Assembly: GCF_019279795.1 (NCBI RefSeq) | Contig: NC_056731.1 | Location: 869,071,175-869,135,174 of the forward strand | Reading direction: 5' to 3' | Source of the DNA: Protopterus annectens | Taxonomy: Eukaryota > Chordata > Ceratodontiformes > Protopteridae | DNA length: 64,000 nucleotides | In this document: positions 34,709-44,911 of the stretch, in pieces | Numbering within the stretch: position 1 is the stretch's first letter | Layout of the letters: the number at the start of each line of letters is the position of its first letter | The notes under the pieces: generated by a model | Seen by the model: the letters and a program-made list of their open reading frames with translations, nothing else | The model's database searches: none | Told to the model about the DNA's origin: nothing | Translations under genes and position numbers: made by a program

Positions 34709-34960
34709 GCTTATACTGCTGCGGTGGTGCTGCGGTAGCGTTGTCGCTTCACAGTTAGATGTTGCACGTTCGATTCTCAGAGCGGGCGTCTTCTGTGTGT
34801 CGACATGCGTGAATAGGAGTTCCTTCGCTGAAGGTTGTGCGTTAGGCCCGGCAAGCCAGCACGTAAAACTCTACTGCCAATCATTAGCGGGCCGGAGTTC
34901 TGCTGTGGTGACCTCTAACCGGGAAAAGCCGAAAGACAGTAAGAAGTCTCTTCTACAGCC
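34709..34960 (+). mobile_element. tRNA-derived SINE
   Basis: The head contains a box-A-like GGTAGCGTTGTCG (about 34734-34746) and a perfect box B GTTCGATTC (34768-34776), the internal RNA polymerase III promoter. The body continues to a tail ...GCTGTGGTGACCTCTAACC and GGGAAAAGCCGAAAG, a tail type that I recall from LINE-mobilised SINEs of fishes and other vertebrates. It ends near 34957. No LINE-specific tail match was verified. Confidence 0.6.
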
Positions 34961-36324
34961 AGAAGTTTGGAGTGTACGGTGGCTGGGATTGAACATAATT
35001 TGTGTTGTTTGGGCTCTTTAGAGCGCTCTGTTCTGTGTGATTGATGTGACTGCCATTTACTACACTGTCTGTGTCTCTTGCCATGGTGAGACCTTCCCTT
35101 GCCTTTGTCTGAGTGAAAAGGCCAAGGTTTTGGGAGATAATTCCTACCGTACCTTGGTATCAGAGACAGATAAAATTCCTTCACAGTTTTCATTTGCTTC
35201 GCTTTCTTATCCAGCTTCTCAAAAAAACCTGTTCAGCAGGAGGTCTGAAAAGCAATTCTTTGTATAATGGAGCATCCAGCAGATCAGCCTTGACCTGACC
35301 TGACCTGACAGGGGCTGTGTCCTGAGCCTTGCATGTCTGCAGATGACAGAACCTGTGGCAGCTGCTCTGCACGGTGCATCTAAGGCATCACTGCCACACT
35401 TTAGGGAGTGTCTGGAGACTTGTAAAAGTTTCTCTTGCTGTCTCCTGAACTTCTTTTGATGAGGTGGACTCTTGTAGGTAGAACCTTAACTAGAATTTTG
35501 TCCTGAAGAGATGCAAGGTGCTTTAGCATATAAAATTGGCAATTCAATGCTCTCATTGCAAGTGTGGTAGAGGTATAAGCTCCCCCCTTCACAAATCTGT
35601 CTAATGGTCTGCTTTCCCTATCATTACGTAAGGGATGTCTAGTTGGCCCCTTAGGCCCACCTTTTGTAGAATCAGTACACAGTACCAATGGGGCAGCCTT
35701 GGGGTTTTTATAAATGTGCTTGTGAGATTCAAGCACTCAGTAAAACCTGTCTGGTTTCCTAGAAGCAGGTGGTAAAGAATCATGATGTACATCAATGTCT
35801 TCAAAGACATCATCCAGTACAATGTGTACAGGAGAGCTAGACAGTGCCCTGGAGAATGGGTCTGAGCTTGCAAGAACAGTTTTGTTTCCCAGATAATAGC
35901 CTCCTGCATTCTATGAATGGTATCCCTGAAAGACGGGTCCTTCAAGGAGGCAGAAGAGTGTCTCATTTGAGTCTGAATCTGGTTAAGTTTGTGGTGGAAG
36001 GTGCCCTGAATAGGACAACCCCCCCCCTGCATCTTTTGGGCTTGAAGAATGTGAATCTTACTAAAATGCCACTTCTTTGCTTTTTTTTTAACACATGGAG
36101 ACTTCAAGAGCAGAAGTGCGGGAGGACCCTATGGATTTCAAGAAAGTCACAAAGTCCTGTATTATGTTTAGGTAGTCCTGGGCTTCAGCCAGAGAAGTGG
36201 CTGAGGGTGGAAGCAAAGAAAAGAAATAGCTTGCTTTGGTTTAGGTTCCCGTTTAGAAGGGCTGATCTGATGATGTGGATGTCCAACTGCAACTTTGGTG
36301 GTTAAGGTTTCAGGACAAGGAAAA
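34961..36324 (-). mobile_element. DIRS-type element H, middle part (gag)
   Basis: Minus-strand gag motifs resume. 35372-35190 has VKADLLDAPLYKELLF. 35736-35401 has ESHKHIYKNP, RESRPLDRF and ALNCQFYMLKH. 36107-35601 covers the acidic segment in shifted frames. The order agrees with the left part of H lying downstream, so the L1-like fragment and SINE are insertions. It stops at 36324, where DIRS D begins. Confidence 0.6.
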
Positions 36325-36369
36325 AGTACAGTTTTGTACCTACCATAAATGTAGATGTCCGATAGGTAT

Positions 36370-36535
36370 GCATCTGCAGTCATAACATATGGGTTTGTCC
36401 TGCCTCAGGCAGCCCTTCGGTCAGCCAGATTCCAAAGTCTGGGTCTGGCCTCGGCTGATGTCGCACTTTCCCCAACGTCAGAGCATCTGGGGTATAAAAG
36501 CATCAGCTGACGCCATTTTCCTCAGTTTTTCTTGC
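36370..36535 (+). repeat. left inverted terminal repeat of DIRS D
   Basis: Inverted match to about 41765-41930. Contains an inward TATAAAA at about 36493-36499, antisense to the genes. Confidence 0.85.
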
Positions 36536-36735
36536 CCCAGATGCCAGGTGCCTTCTAGGAAGGCTAAATTTGGAGAAATGCAATAGAATTCCAAACATTT
36601 GCAAAATAATAGATATATATATATATATACACAAGTATATACAAACAAATACACCATAATAGATTCCCCCAGCTAGCTAAAAGAGGGGTAAACACCCTAA
36701 GAATACCACAGAGGGGTAGGAGGAAGGGTAAACCT

Positions 36736-36833
36736 GACTGCAGATGCATACCTATCGGACATCTACATTTATGGTAGGTACAAAACTGTACTATGTCCTT
36801 CAAGGTTGCATCTGCAGTCATAACATATGGGTA
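36736..36833. repeat. ICR of DIRS D
   Basis: Reverse complement of the left end through TTATGGTAGGTACAAAAC, ending ACTGTACT, then ATGTCCTTCAAGG, the reverse complement of the right end. The junction near 36792 fixes both element ends. Confidence 0.88.
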
Positions 36834-36866
36834 GAATATACCATAGCTAATCTGGGGGAGGAGGCA

Positions 36867-37900
36867 CTAAGAAAAGGATGGTGTAGTTAAGATCCCCTGC
36901 AGGACTGCAGTAGCAAAGCCTGCTCTGGATCTGGAGTATAAAGGTAGATTGTAATGTTTGGTAAATGTATGCACAGAGCTGCAAGTAGCAGCTTCTAAAA
37001 TGTCCTTGGTAGCCACCCCTCGTAGGAAGGCTGTAGTGGTGGCCGTGGCCCTTGTGGAATGAGGCCTGATGTTTGCAGGAACTGACTTTCCATGAAAGGA
37101 GTAACAAAATCGAATGCAATTTCCTATCCATTTTGAAATTGTCTGTTTGGAAATTGCTTTTCCTTGCACCCCAGCAGCATATGCTACCAATAGTTGGTCA
37201 GTTTTTCTGCTACTTTTAGTTCTGTCCAAGTAGTAGCGTAGTTGTCTGTGTATATCCAGGGTGTGCATATCCAGGGTGTGCAGAAGTTTTTCCCCTCTAT
37301 TCTGTGGATTTGGGAAGAATGTAGGCAAGTGAATAGCTTGGTTCAAGGATACCCTAGATACCACCTTTGGCATAAAAGTAGGATTAGTTCTTAGTGTAAC
37401 TCTGTCCTGATGGAAGATAAGAAATGGCTGTACTGCCATTAATGCTTGTAACTCAGATACTCTTCTTGCTGAAGTTATTGCCAGAAGGAATGCAGTTTTC
37501 CAAGACAAATTGGAGATCCGCTGATGCTGCTGGTTCAAAGGGAGGAAGTGTTAGTTTCTCCAAGACAAAGTTGAGATCCCAAGCAGGTAAAGGGGGTTTT
37601 CTTGGAGGTTTGATATTTTTGATCCCTCTCAGAAATTGCTTGAGTAGAGGGTGTGAGAAGATAGGTGGATCCAAATTGTATTATGCTGAAATTGCTAAGG
37701 CATGAATCTTAATGGAAGAATAGGAAAGGCCATTGTGGAACAGTTCTGCTAAGTATTCCAGAATATGTGTCATGTTTGCCACTGTCACATCTAAGCCTTT
37801 TGATGGGTTCCAGATGAAAAATCTTTTCCATTTAGCTGAGTATGTCTTCCTTGTGGAAGGCCGGCGAGCTTCCATGATAATGTCCTTCACTGTCTGTGAT
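36867..37900 (-). pseudogene. tyrosine recombinase (DIRS D), one frameshift
   Basis: 37890-37681 gives the N-terminal core-binding domain (EARRPSTRKTYSAKWKRFF), with a stop near 37680. 37674-37453 continues in the same frame (LNFVLEKLTLPPFEP). The frame then shifts near 37530, and 37538-36867 (223 codons) carries the catalytic domain. That holds ITSARRVSELQAL (first Arg), LDRTKSSRKTDQLLV, RPHSTRATAT (HxxR) and TFTKHYNLP (catalytic Tyr). A 15-bp in-frame duplication gives HTLDMHTLDIHRQ. It overlaps the end of the RNase H frame, as in other DIRS. Confidence 0.8.
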
Positions 37901-39770
37901 AAAACATTTTTTTTGGTTTTAAGGGATTTTCCAGGCAGTTAGCTGCAATGTTTTTAAGTTGGGATGCATGATCTTGAAATTGTTCTGCGTCAGAAGAAGA
38001 GGCCATAGGGGGAGAGGCCATGGTTTTGCCTGTGACATGCTCCTCAATAGTGGATACATACCAGTGTTGCCTTGGCCAGTCTGGAGCTATCAGAATCACT
38101 CTTGGCTGTTCCTCCCTGATCTTCAGTAGAACCTTGTACATTAAAGGGAGAGGTGGGAAGGCATATACTTTTAGAGCTTTCCAGCTGAAAGAGAGAGAGT
38201 CCACCCTCCATGCTTGTGGGTGGTATGTCCTTGAGCAGAATGTCTTCAGTTGATGGTTGAGGGGGGATGCGAATAGATCTATCTCCGGCATTCCCCATGC
38301 CTTTGTTATGAGTTGGAAGATGTCTGGGTGCAGCATCCATTCGTGTGCATCCATGGTAGTTCTGCTTAAGCTGTCTGCCAGTGTATTTTCCTTTCCTGGC
38401 ACGAACTGGGACTGCAGTTGGATATTGAGTTTCAGGCATAACTCCCATAGATTCATAGCCAGCCGGCATAGAGGGTAGGAGTGTGCGCCTCCCTGCTTGT
38501 TTATGTACCACATGACCGTGGTGTTGTCTGTCATTATTAACAGGTGGCCTTGATGGAGGAAGGGTTTGAAAGCCTCGATTGCATGCATCACTGCCAGCAT
38601 TTCCTTTTGGTGTATGTGCATGTGTAGCTGTCTTTGAGACCATAGGCCTTGGATACATTTGTCCTCCATGTGTGCTCCCCATCCTTGGTCTGAAGCGTCC
38701 GTGGTGATGGTTTGTTTTGTTTTTGGTTTGTTGAAAGGCAACCCTCTGTTGGACTGGCAGGCCTGAGCCCACCACAGGAATTCCTTTTGAAGGCAAGGAA
38801 TGATTGGTATCAAAGTTTCCAAACTGTGACTGTGTTGAGACCATACACTCCTTAGATACCATTGTAATTTTCTCATATGCAGCCTGGCCTGTGGTATCAG
38901 AATTATGCAGGATGCCATGTAACCCAGGGCCTGCAGGATTTTCCTTGCAGTAAGCTGAGCTTGTCTTGTCAGATTCATGAAGTAATCTGGAAGTTGTTTT
39001 TGTTTTTCTTCTGTGAGAAAGGCCATTTGGGTGGTTGTGTCTAGATTAGCACCCAGAAAGGTTATCCTTTGGGATGGAACCAGTCTTGACTTTTGGATGT
39101 TGACTGTGTATCCCAATGCCTGTAGTAGGCGGATGGCATAGGCCAAGTCTTTTATCAAATTTACCTTGTTGTCCGCTTGTATAAGGCAGTCGTCCAGATA
39201 AGGGTAGATTTGAATCCCCTGAAGTCTGCAGTGTGCAATTACTGATGCCAGGCATTTCGTGAATACTCTGGGCGCAGTAGATAAGCCAAAGGGCAATGCT
39301 GAAAATTGATAATGCTCTGATCCTGCAAGAAATCTGAGGTGTCTTCTGCAGTTTGGTCGAATAGGGACGTGCAGGTATGCCTCCTTGAGATCTAGAGTCA
39401 CCAGCCAAGACTCCTTGCCCAACATGGGAAGAAGTTGCTGTAGGGTCAGCATCTTGAATTTTGGCACAATGAGGAAAGTATTCAGTCCGGACAGGTCGAG
39501 AATAGGCCTCTATTGATTTTCTTTTCTTGGTACAAGGAATAGTCTGGAGTAAAATCCTTGGTCTTGTTCTGAAAGTGGTACTTTTTCTATGGCTTTCATT
39601 TGAAGCAAGTTGTTTATCTGCTTTAAAGCCTCTGCCCTCTGATTTGGTGGTAGGTTTGGCATTCCGTTTCTTTTTGGCAAAGTGTGGAAATGGAACCTGT
39701 ATCCTTTGTCTATTATTTGCAGTGTCCATGTGTCCCTTGTAATATAATGCCAATTTTGAGAATGAAGCAA
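37887..39770 (-). pseudogene. reverse transcriptase-RNase H polyprotein (DIRS D), one nonsense codon
   Basis: 39467-37887 is open for 526 codons. 39770-39510 is the same frame upstream, separated only by a stop where relatives have Trp (ENQ-stop-RPILDLSGLNTF). Palm motifs are TLDLKEAYLHVPI (24-36), SALPFGLSTAPRVF (56-69) and YPYLDD (88-93). RNase H residues are TTDASD (Asp 258), QKEMLAV (Glu 289), TDNTT (Asp 313) and NTLADSLSR. DLFASPLN marks the usual domain end. One further frameshift lies upstream near 39775. This is the longest continuous polymerase frame in the window. Confidence 0.85.
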
Positions 39771-39826
39771 GCTTTCCGCCCAAGGGTGCTTCCAGTTGAG
39801 CCCTGGTGGGCGGAATCAGAGTAAAG

Positions 39827-41644
39827 TCATTGAGCCTGTCCTGGTGTAGTAGTAGTTGTTGTTGCTGCTGCTGTTGCACTACCTCTCTGGTTGGCAGGTT
39901 GCCGCTGACGGCCTCTGTATGAGCCCCTAGATTGGCCTCTGCCTCTGGGGCGTCTGTTCCTGCCTCTCTGGGTTCTGTCCGAGTCTGAAGGACCAATTCT
40001 TAGTAGGCCAGTTTCTGCTAAATCTCGGTGGTTGTACTTGTAGGAAATCCTTAACTGTTTGCACAGATTTTGCCTTTTCTTCATACTTTAAAACCTCCTG
40101 AGCAGAGGAGCCAAATAAATTTTGTTTCTCCATTGGAGCATCCAGGAGTTTAGCTTTAACATGGTCTGGCAAAGATTGTTCCTTCAGCCAGGCATACCTA
40201 CGAATAACTGCCCCAGTCATAGCTGACCTAAATGAAGCCTCCAATGCATCATAACCACACTTTAAGAAATGATTACTAACCTGCTGTGAGTTGTGTACCA
40301 AATCCTGAAGGGATTTACGGTCAAGGGGCTCAGGAGAAGAAAGCTTCTTGTTCAGTGCATCTAACAAATACTCTTGGTACTGTATCATATGAAATGGACA
40401 ATTTAGAGCCCTGACGGAAAGAGTTGCAGAGGTATATACCTTCTTTCCCCATCTCTCTAAAGCTCTAGACTCTCTTTCAGAAGGTAGAGGATTTTTGGCA
40501 GTGGCAGCCGCAACCCCTTTAGGGCCCAGAGTAATAGTTTCTGGGTCGGCAGAATGGGTTTTATACAGACGGAAATGAGAATCCGGGACCCTGTAGTATC
40601 TATCAGGTTTGGCAGGGGCCGGGGGGAGAGTATCAGGGGCTGTACTGACATCATTGTACACATCATCAATTACATTCAGAACAGGAGGTATAGCTAAGGG
40701 CCTATGCTGAGGCAAATGTAAAAAGGTCCTTAATCTTTTTCTAGAATCAGAGAATTCCTGACCCTGCCATTGAAAATGCTCTCTCATGGAGTGTAGAGTC
40801 CCACCAAAGGAAAACTCTTCAGGAGGGGAGGCCGAAGGGATAGATTCTTCAGCATCAGAATCCTCAGGGCGAATAACCCTCCTCCTGGTGGTCTGACAAC
40901 TCAGAACCATCCGTGGACTCATCTGAAGAGTGGGGGTCAGAAGGCTCAGTCCTGGGCCTTTTGACTGGTGGAGGGTGAGAAACCCTGTCCGGGTGAGGTT
41001 GTGAACCTCTAATTAAAGAAATAAGGTCCTCTGCAAGGCTGAGGATCTGAGTGCTAGAGGAAGGCCTCTGGGAGGGTAGTCTTGGGAGGCAAAGCCTTAG
41101 AAAGTTTAGCAGCTTTAGCCCTGGAGAAGGCCTTAATGGACATGGAAGCAGGGGGCCTAGCTGCCCCACGTGCAGGAGTAGATATGTCCAAAGGAATGGT
41201 GTCGGACATATCCTGGACACTGGTTTCGGTAGGTAGCTCGGTAGCTGACTCGGCCGGGGCCTCCCGGGCCGAGGTGGTCGGTTGAGTGGATTCGGATGAA
41301 GGAATCTCCGAGGACTCTGTTTCGGCCGAAACCGAGACACTCGCGGTAGGCTTTACCGTGGTTTCAGCCGAAACCGCGGGCCGCGAGTGTCGGTCCTTGT
41401 CCTTCCGTTTTTTCACTAAATGTAATGTCGGAGTCTCCGACGGCATTTTATATGCAAAACTAGCCCCCAAAAATTCCTCTGCAAACTCTGACCGACGTCC
41501 AAGAGTTCGTCGGTTGAAGGAAGCACAGGCTGAACAGGACGATACGTCGTGGTCTGGGCCTAAGCAAGGAAGCCAGTAGGAATGGAAATCCTTATGAGGT
41601 ATTTGTTTCCCACAAGTTAAACAATTATTTACTTTATCTGACAT
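39827..41644 (-). pseudogene. gag-like protein (DIRS D), frameshifted
   Basis: The start is MSDKVNN at 41644. The Cys cluster (CLTCGKQIPHKDFHSY, CLGPDHDV, CSAC) is followed by a long Ser/Thr/Glu/Pro region in frame to about 41060. A shift follows to LISLIRGSQPHPDRVSH and KRPRTEPSD (to 40864), then another shift to the 331-codon core frame (40922-39927). That frame holds EDSDAEESIPSASPPEEFSFG, LPQHRPLAIPP, PDRYYRVPDSH and SLPDHVKAKLLDAP. The C-terminus turns RG-rich (RGRGQSRGSYRGR) in a third frame, suggesting RNA binding. Confidence 0.78.
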
Positions 41645-41764
41645 CGGCTGAGGCAAGAAAGAGTCCCCAATGGGGTACTTAGCTTTTTCGAAGTCTTCGG
41701 TAGCTGAAATCACTGGATCTGACTGACCGGCACTTGCGAACAGCTTCTGCTTCGGGCACCGCGC

Positions 41765-41930
41765 AGCAAAAAAGACTGAGGAAAATGGCGTTGGCTGATG
41801 CTTTTATATCCCAGACGCTCTGACATCGGGGAAAGTGCGACATCAGCCGTGGCCAGACCCAGACTTTGGAATCCGGCCGACCGAAGGGCTGCCTGAGGCA
41901 GGACAACCCATATGTTATGACTGCAGATGC
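41765..41930 (-). repeat. right inverted terminal repeat of DIRS D
   Basis: Partner of 36370-36535. It carries a minus-strand TATAAAA at 41801-41807, about 157 bp upstream of the gag ATG at 41644. Confidence 0.85.
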
Positions 41931-41945
41931 ATCCTTGAAGGACAT

Positions 41946-42230
41946 CTGTCTCGAGACCCACAACTTGAAAGTCCGAAGCCGAGGCCTGCTGAGTGACCTC
42001 AGACCAGACACATCTGTGTTGCGATAAAAGTGGTAGGTAGGCCAGACACCAAGGTAGCCTCCCCCAAGGAGTCGCACCAGAGGGTTTGGACATAGGAGTC
42101 GCTGGGTCAGGGGGGCTAGACAGACACCTCACTTGGGTCATCTGATTTGGGGACTAGAGATGCAGCTTTAACGGAGTCATTGATTCTTTTTTTTGCCTTT
42201 CCTTTTCTTTTGAATGACGCTAGCAGAAGC
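41946..42230 (-). mobile_element. DIRS-type element H, probable right remnant
   Basis: This is the sequence directly beyond D. It includes a Lys-rich minus-strand stretch near 42185-42215 of the sort found after the Ser-rich part of DIRS gag. The assignment rests mainly on position between D and the Penelope element. Similarity is weak. Confidence 0.3.
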
Positions 42231-42479
42231 TGTTTGTAAAAAAATTATGAATGTTTTGCAATATTACAAAATGTTTATGGAACATTTAGAGAACACTGAA
42301 GTGTATATAAAATGTGACAGAAAAGAATATGAACAAGCAAGGTTGACTTAAGAAAAAATGTTAGATAGAAGTGTTAGGTTGGGATACTTAAAATGTTAGA
42401 TAGAAGTGTTAGGTTGGGATACTCTATACAGAGAAGAATGTAAAGGAAAGATTATTTAACAGGAACAGTGAGAAAAAAG
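42231..42479 (+). mobile_element. Penelope-like element 1, upstream part
   Basis: Plus-strand broken frames read LENTEVYIKCDRKEYEQARLT and YREECKGK. These fit the region ahead of the PKVHK box in Penelope reverse transcriptases. A 35-bp tandem duplication (42355-42424) disrupts it. It stops exactly where DIRS E begins, and the PKVHK box follows just after E at about 48659. Confidence 0.5.
42355..42424. repeat. 35-bp tandem duplication
   Basis: AAAATGTTAGATAGAAGTG starts at 42355 and again at 42390, two nearly perfect units. The length is not a multiple of three, so it breaks the Penelope frame. Confidence 0.95.
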
Positions 42480-42504
42480 AAGTTATGTACTTACCATAAC
42501 GTTC

Positions 42505-42651
42505 CATGTGAGGTGTTCATCTCGCCTTTGTTCTTACACACGGCTCCGAGTCAGCCGCATCGCAAAGCTCTGCATCTTAGAGAAGCTCGAGACTAGACTA
42601 TATCCCATAATCCTCCCTGCTATTCCTCAGATCTAGTTTGCGAGAAACCAG
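42505..42651 (+). repeat. left inverted terminal repeat of DIRS E
   Basis: Inverted match to 48480-48637 (GCAAAGCTCTGCATCTTAGA and ATCCCATAATCCTCCCTGCT words). The right copy has an extra segment of about 15 bp (GATCCTCGGCTCCGA region), so the two are not perfect mirror images. TATA-like CTATATCC is present but weaker than in A-D. Confidence 0.85.
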
Positions 42652-42861
42652 ACCGCTAATCATCACCTTGGTGCAAGATGTACACATTCACACGGTTATC
42701 CATGAACATCCTCTGACTATAATAAGTAATACCTATGGGCGGTGAACTATATCCTAATGAGGACACAGACCAATGAACCCTAGAAAGGGGTAAGAAAATC
42801 CCGACCAGACTCTAGTCTTACCTGTTCTTCCATAACATGTGAAGGGGGGGGAAGGGAGGGA

Positions 42862-42965
42862 ATGTAAGAACAAAGGCGAGATGAACACCTCACATGGAAC
42901 GTTATGGTAAGTACATAACTTCTTTATGTGAAAGTGTTCAATCTCGCCGTTTGTTCTTACGCACG
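42862..42965. repeat. ICR of DIRS E
   Basis: AGATGAACACCTCACATGG and GTTATGGTAAGTACATAACT are the reverse complement of the left end. TTTATGTGAAAGTGTTCAAT onward copies the reverse complement of the right end. Confidence 0.88.
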
Positions 42966-42998
42966 GGTAGCATCCCTAGCTCCATCACCCTGGGTGAC

Positions 42999-44100
42999 TC
43001 ATGGAAGAATGTTCCTGAGCACAGTGGAACCAAAGGATGTCCTGTCCTTGGAGGTCCTGTCAACCTTATAATGAGTGATAAATGTATGAGGTTTAGCCCA
43101 GGTAGCTGCTGCACAAATAGTGTCCAAAGGTAAGCGAGCTGCATGAGCCAAGGAAGTGGACAAGGACCTGGTAGAATGAGCCTTAGGCTTGAAAGGTAAT
43201 GACTGATTCTTAATAGAGTACACAAATTCTATACAATCGGAAAGCCATTTACATAAGGTACATTTCGTGACTGCCATATCCTTTTTGTTGTCTGCAAACG
43301 AAACAAACAGTTGATCTGACTGTGATCTTTAGTCCTGTCCAGGTAAAATCTCAGCTGCCTATGAACATCCAACTTGTGCAGCATATACTCCAATTTGTTT
43401 GTATGATTCTTGAAAAACGTGGGGAGCTCTGTGGATTGGTTGATATTTAGGACAGAACATACCTTGGGGAGGAATGACGGGTTTGTGCGCAAGGAAACTA
43501 TCTGGGTGGAAGATCAAGTACAGTAGCCTGACTGATGACGCTTGTAGCTCTGATGCTCTTCGAGCTGAAGTGACCGCCACAAGAAATAGTGTCTTCCACG
43601 ATAAGAACGTTAGGAGGCAGGATGAAGCCGGTTCGAAGGGAGGTAACATCAGTTGTGACAATAAGAAGTTCAAATTCCATGGGAAAAAATGGCTCCCGAA
43701 TGGGTGGACAAAGGTGGAAGGTTCCTTTCATAAAAGCCTTGCAAAGCCTGTGAGACATAATAGAAGAGCCCCCCTCACCAATATGAAAGTTAGACATAGC
43801 CACCAACTGTACTCTCAAGGTGGAAGTTGAGGCTCCTTCGTGAAAGAGAATTGATAAGAATTCCAGAACTTTGTGTAGTGGAGCTACCAAGGGATCTGTG
43901 TGTTGGCTTGACGCCCAACATACGAAGCGTTTCCATTTGCTCCTGTAAAGCTTTCTGGTGGAGGTTTTATGAGAAGCAACCAGAATGTGTTGAACTGCCA
44001 GAGAAAGAAGATCTGACCTGGCTAGAGAGGGGAAGCGGAGCAGCCAAGCTGTCAGTTTGAGAACTCCCAACGAATGAGTCAAAAGATCGGGCACTGGGTC
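42999..44100 (-). pseudogene. tyrosine recombinase (DIRS E)
   Basis: The N-terminal core-binding domain is in the frame ending at 43498 (SHKTSTRKLYRSKWKRFVCW). A shift near 43560-43660 leads to TSARRASELQAS, then a frame with NKLEYMLHKLDVHRQLRFYLDRTK. The last frame (43277-42999) gives PKAHSTRSLS (HxxR) and THYKVD (catalytic Tyr). At least three frame changes are needed. All catalytic positions visible to me are retained. Confidence 0.75.
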
Positions 44101-44700
44101 CAGAATCCAAGGTTCCTCCTTTTGATGGGCTCGAAGAAAGGGGAACCATATCTGCCGAGGCCAGAATGGCGCTATGAGTATTATCGTCCTTTCCAGGTTC
44201 TTGGCTTTCTGTAGAAATTTGGGAATCAACGGGGTAGGAGGGAATGCATACAGGAGACCAGAGGGCCAATCGTGCACCAGTGCGTCCCTGGGAACATCCC
44301 CCGGAGGGGGTAGAAGGGCAAAGTAGCTTCTGCATTTGGCATTCAACGGAGATGCAAACAGATCGCAGCAAGGCTGGCCCCATCTGCGGAAGATCCTTTC
44401 CGCCACCTGTGGATTGAGGGACCACTCGTGAGGTAACAGGATGGCTCTGCTCAACCTGTCCGCAATGGCAATGGATTACCCCGGGATGTGCGTTGCCACT
44501 AGAAAGCGACCCGTGGACTCTGCCCATTGCCAAATTCTCATGGCCTCTCTGCATAATGGGCAAGACTTGGTTCCCCCTTGCTTGTTTATGTACCAGACCA
44601 CAGACATGTTGTCCGTCTGAACTGCCACTGTTCCCAGAGGTAAGAGAGCTTGGAAGTGTTGAAACGCTAGGAACACCACCCTCAACTCCATTTATGTGCA
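43950..44700 (-). pseudogene. RNase H and connector (DIRS E)
   Basis: 44691-44476 has MELRVVFLAFQHF (Glu), VQTDNMSVVWYINKQGG (Asp) and an in-frame stop near 44470 after HIPG. The same frame resumes SRAILLPHEW to CDLFASPLN (44454 onward), continuing through the FPPTPLIPKFLQK connector into the recombinase. One nonsense codon separates the two, so the frame is otherwise intact over more than 390 codons. Confidence 0.75.
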
Positions 44701-44911
44701 GGTTGTACTCCATGTTGGACCATTTCCCTTGGACTGTTCTTCCCTGAAAAAGTCCCCCCCACCCTATCAGAGAAGCGTCTGTGGTTATTGTGGCCGTCGG
44801 GTTGGGTAGGACAAACGGACGACCAATTGTGAGATACTGACTGTTTACCCACTATGAAAGATCTCGTTTGCAAGAGTTTGTTATTAGTATCTTGTGCGAT
44901 AAGGGTAGCTG

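Larger units (their letters stand above)
36325..41945 (-). mobile_element. DIRS-type retrotransposon D, best preserved copy
   Basis: The element runs from AGTACAGTTTTGTACC at 36325 to AAGGACAT at 41945, about 5.6 kb. Terminal repeats lie at about 36370-36535 and 41765-41930, with an ICR at 36736-36833. All four domains (gag, reverse transcriptase, RNase H, tyrosine recombinase) are long and readable, with only a handful of lesions. It is a distinct family from A/B/C by its termini. It is inserted in the gag region of element H. Confidence 0.9.

Noticed and set aside
34709..34790. Functional tRNA gene
   Set aside because: The tRNA-like head lacks a closed acceptor stem and clear anticodon arm and continues into a SINE body and tail.
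9669..41945. Retroviral or LTR-retrotransposon provirus
   Set aside because: The elements have inverted, not direct, terminal repeats. They also have an internal complementary region, a tyrosine recombinase instead of a DDE integrase, and no protease or envelope motif.
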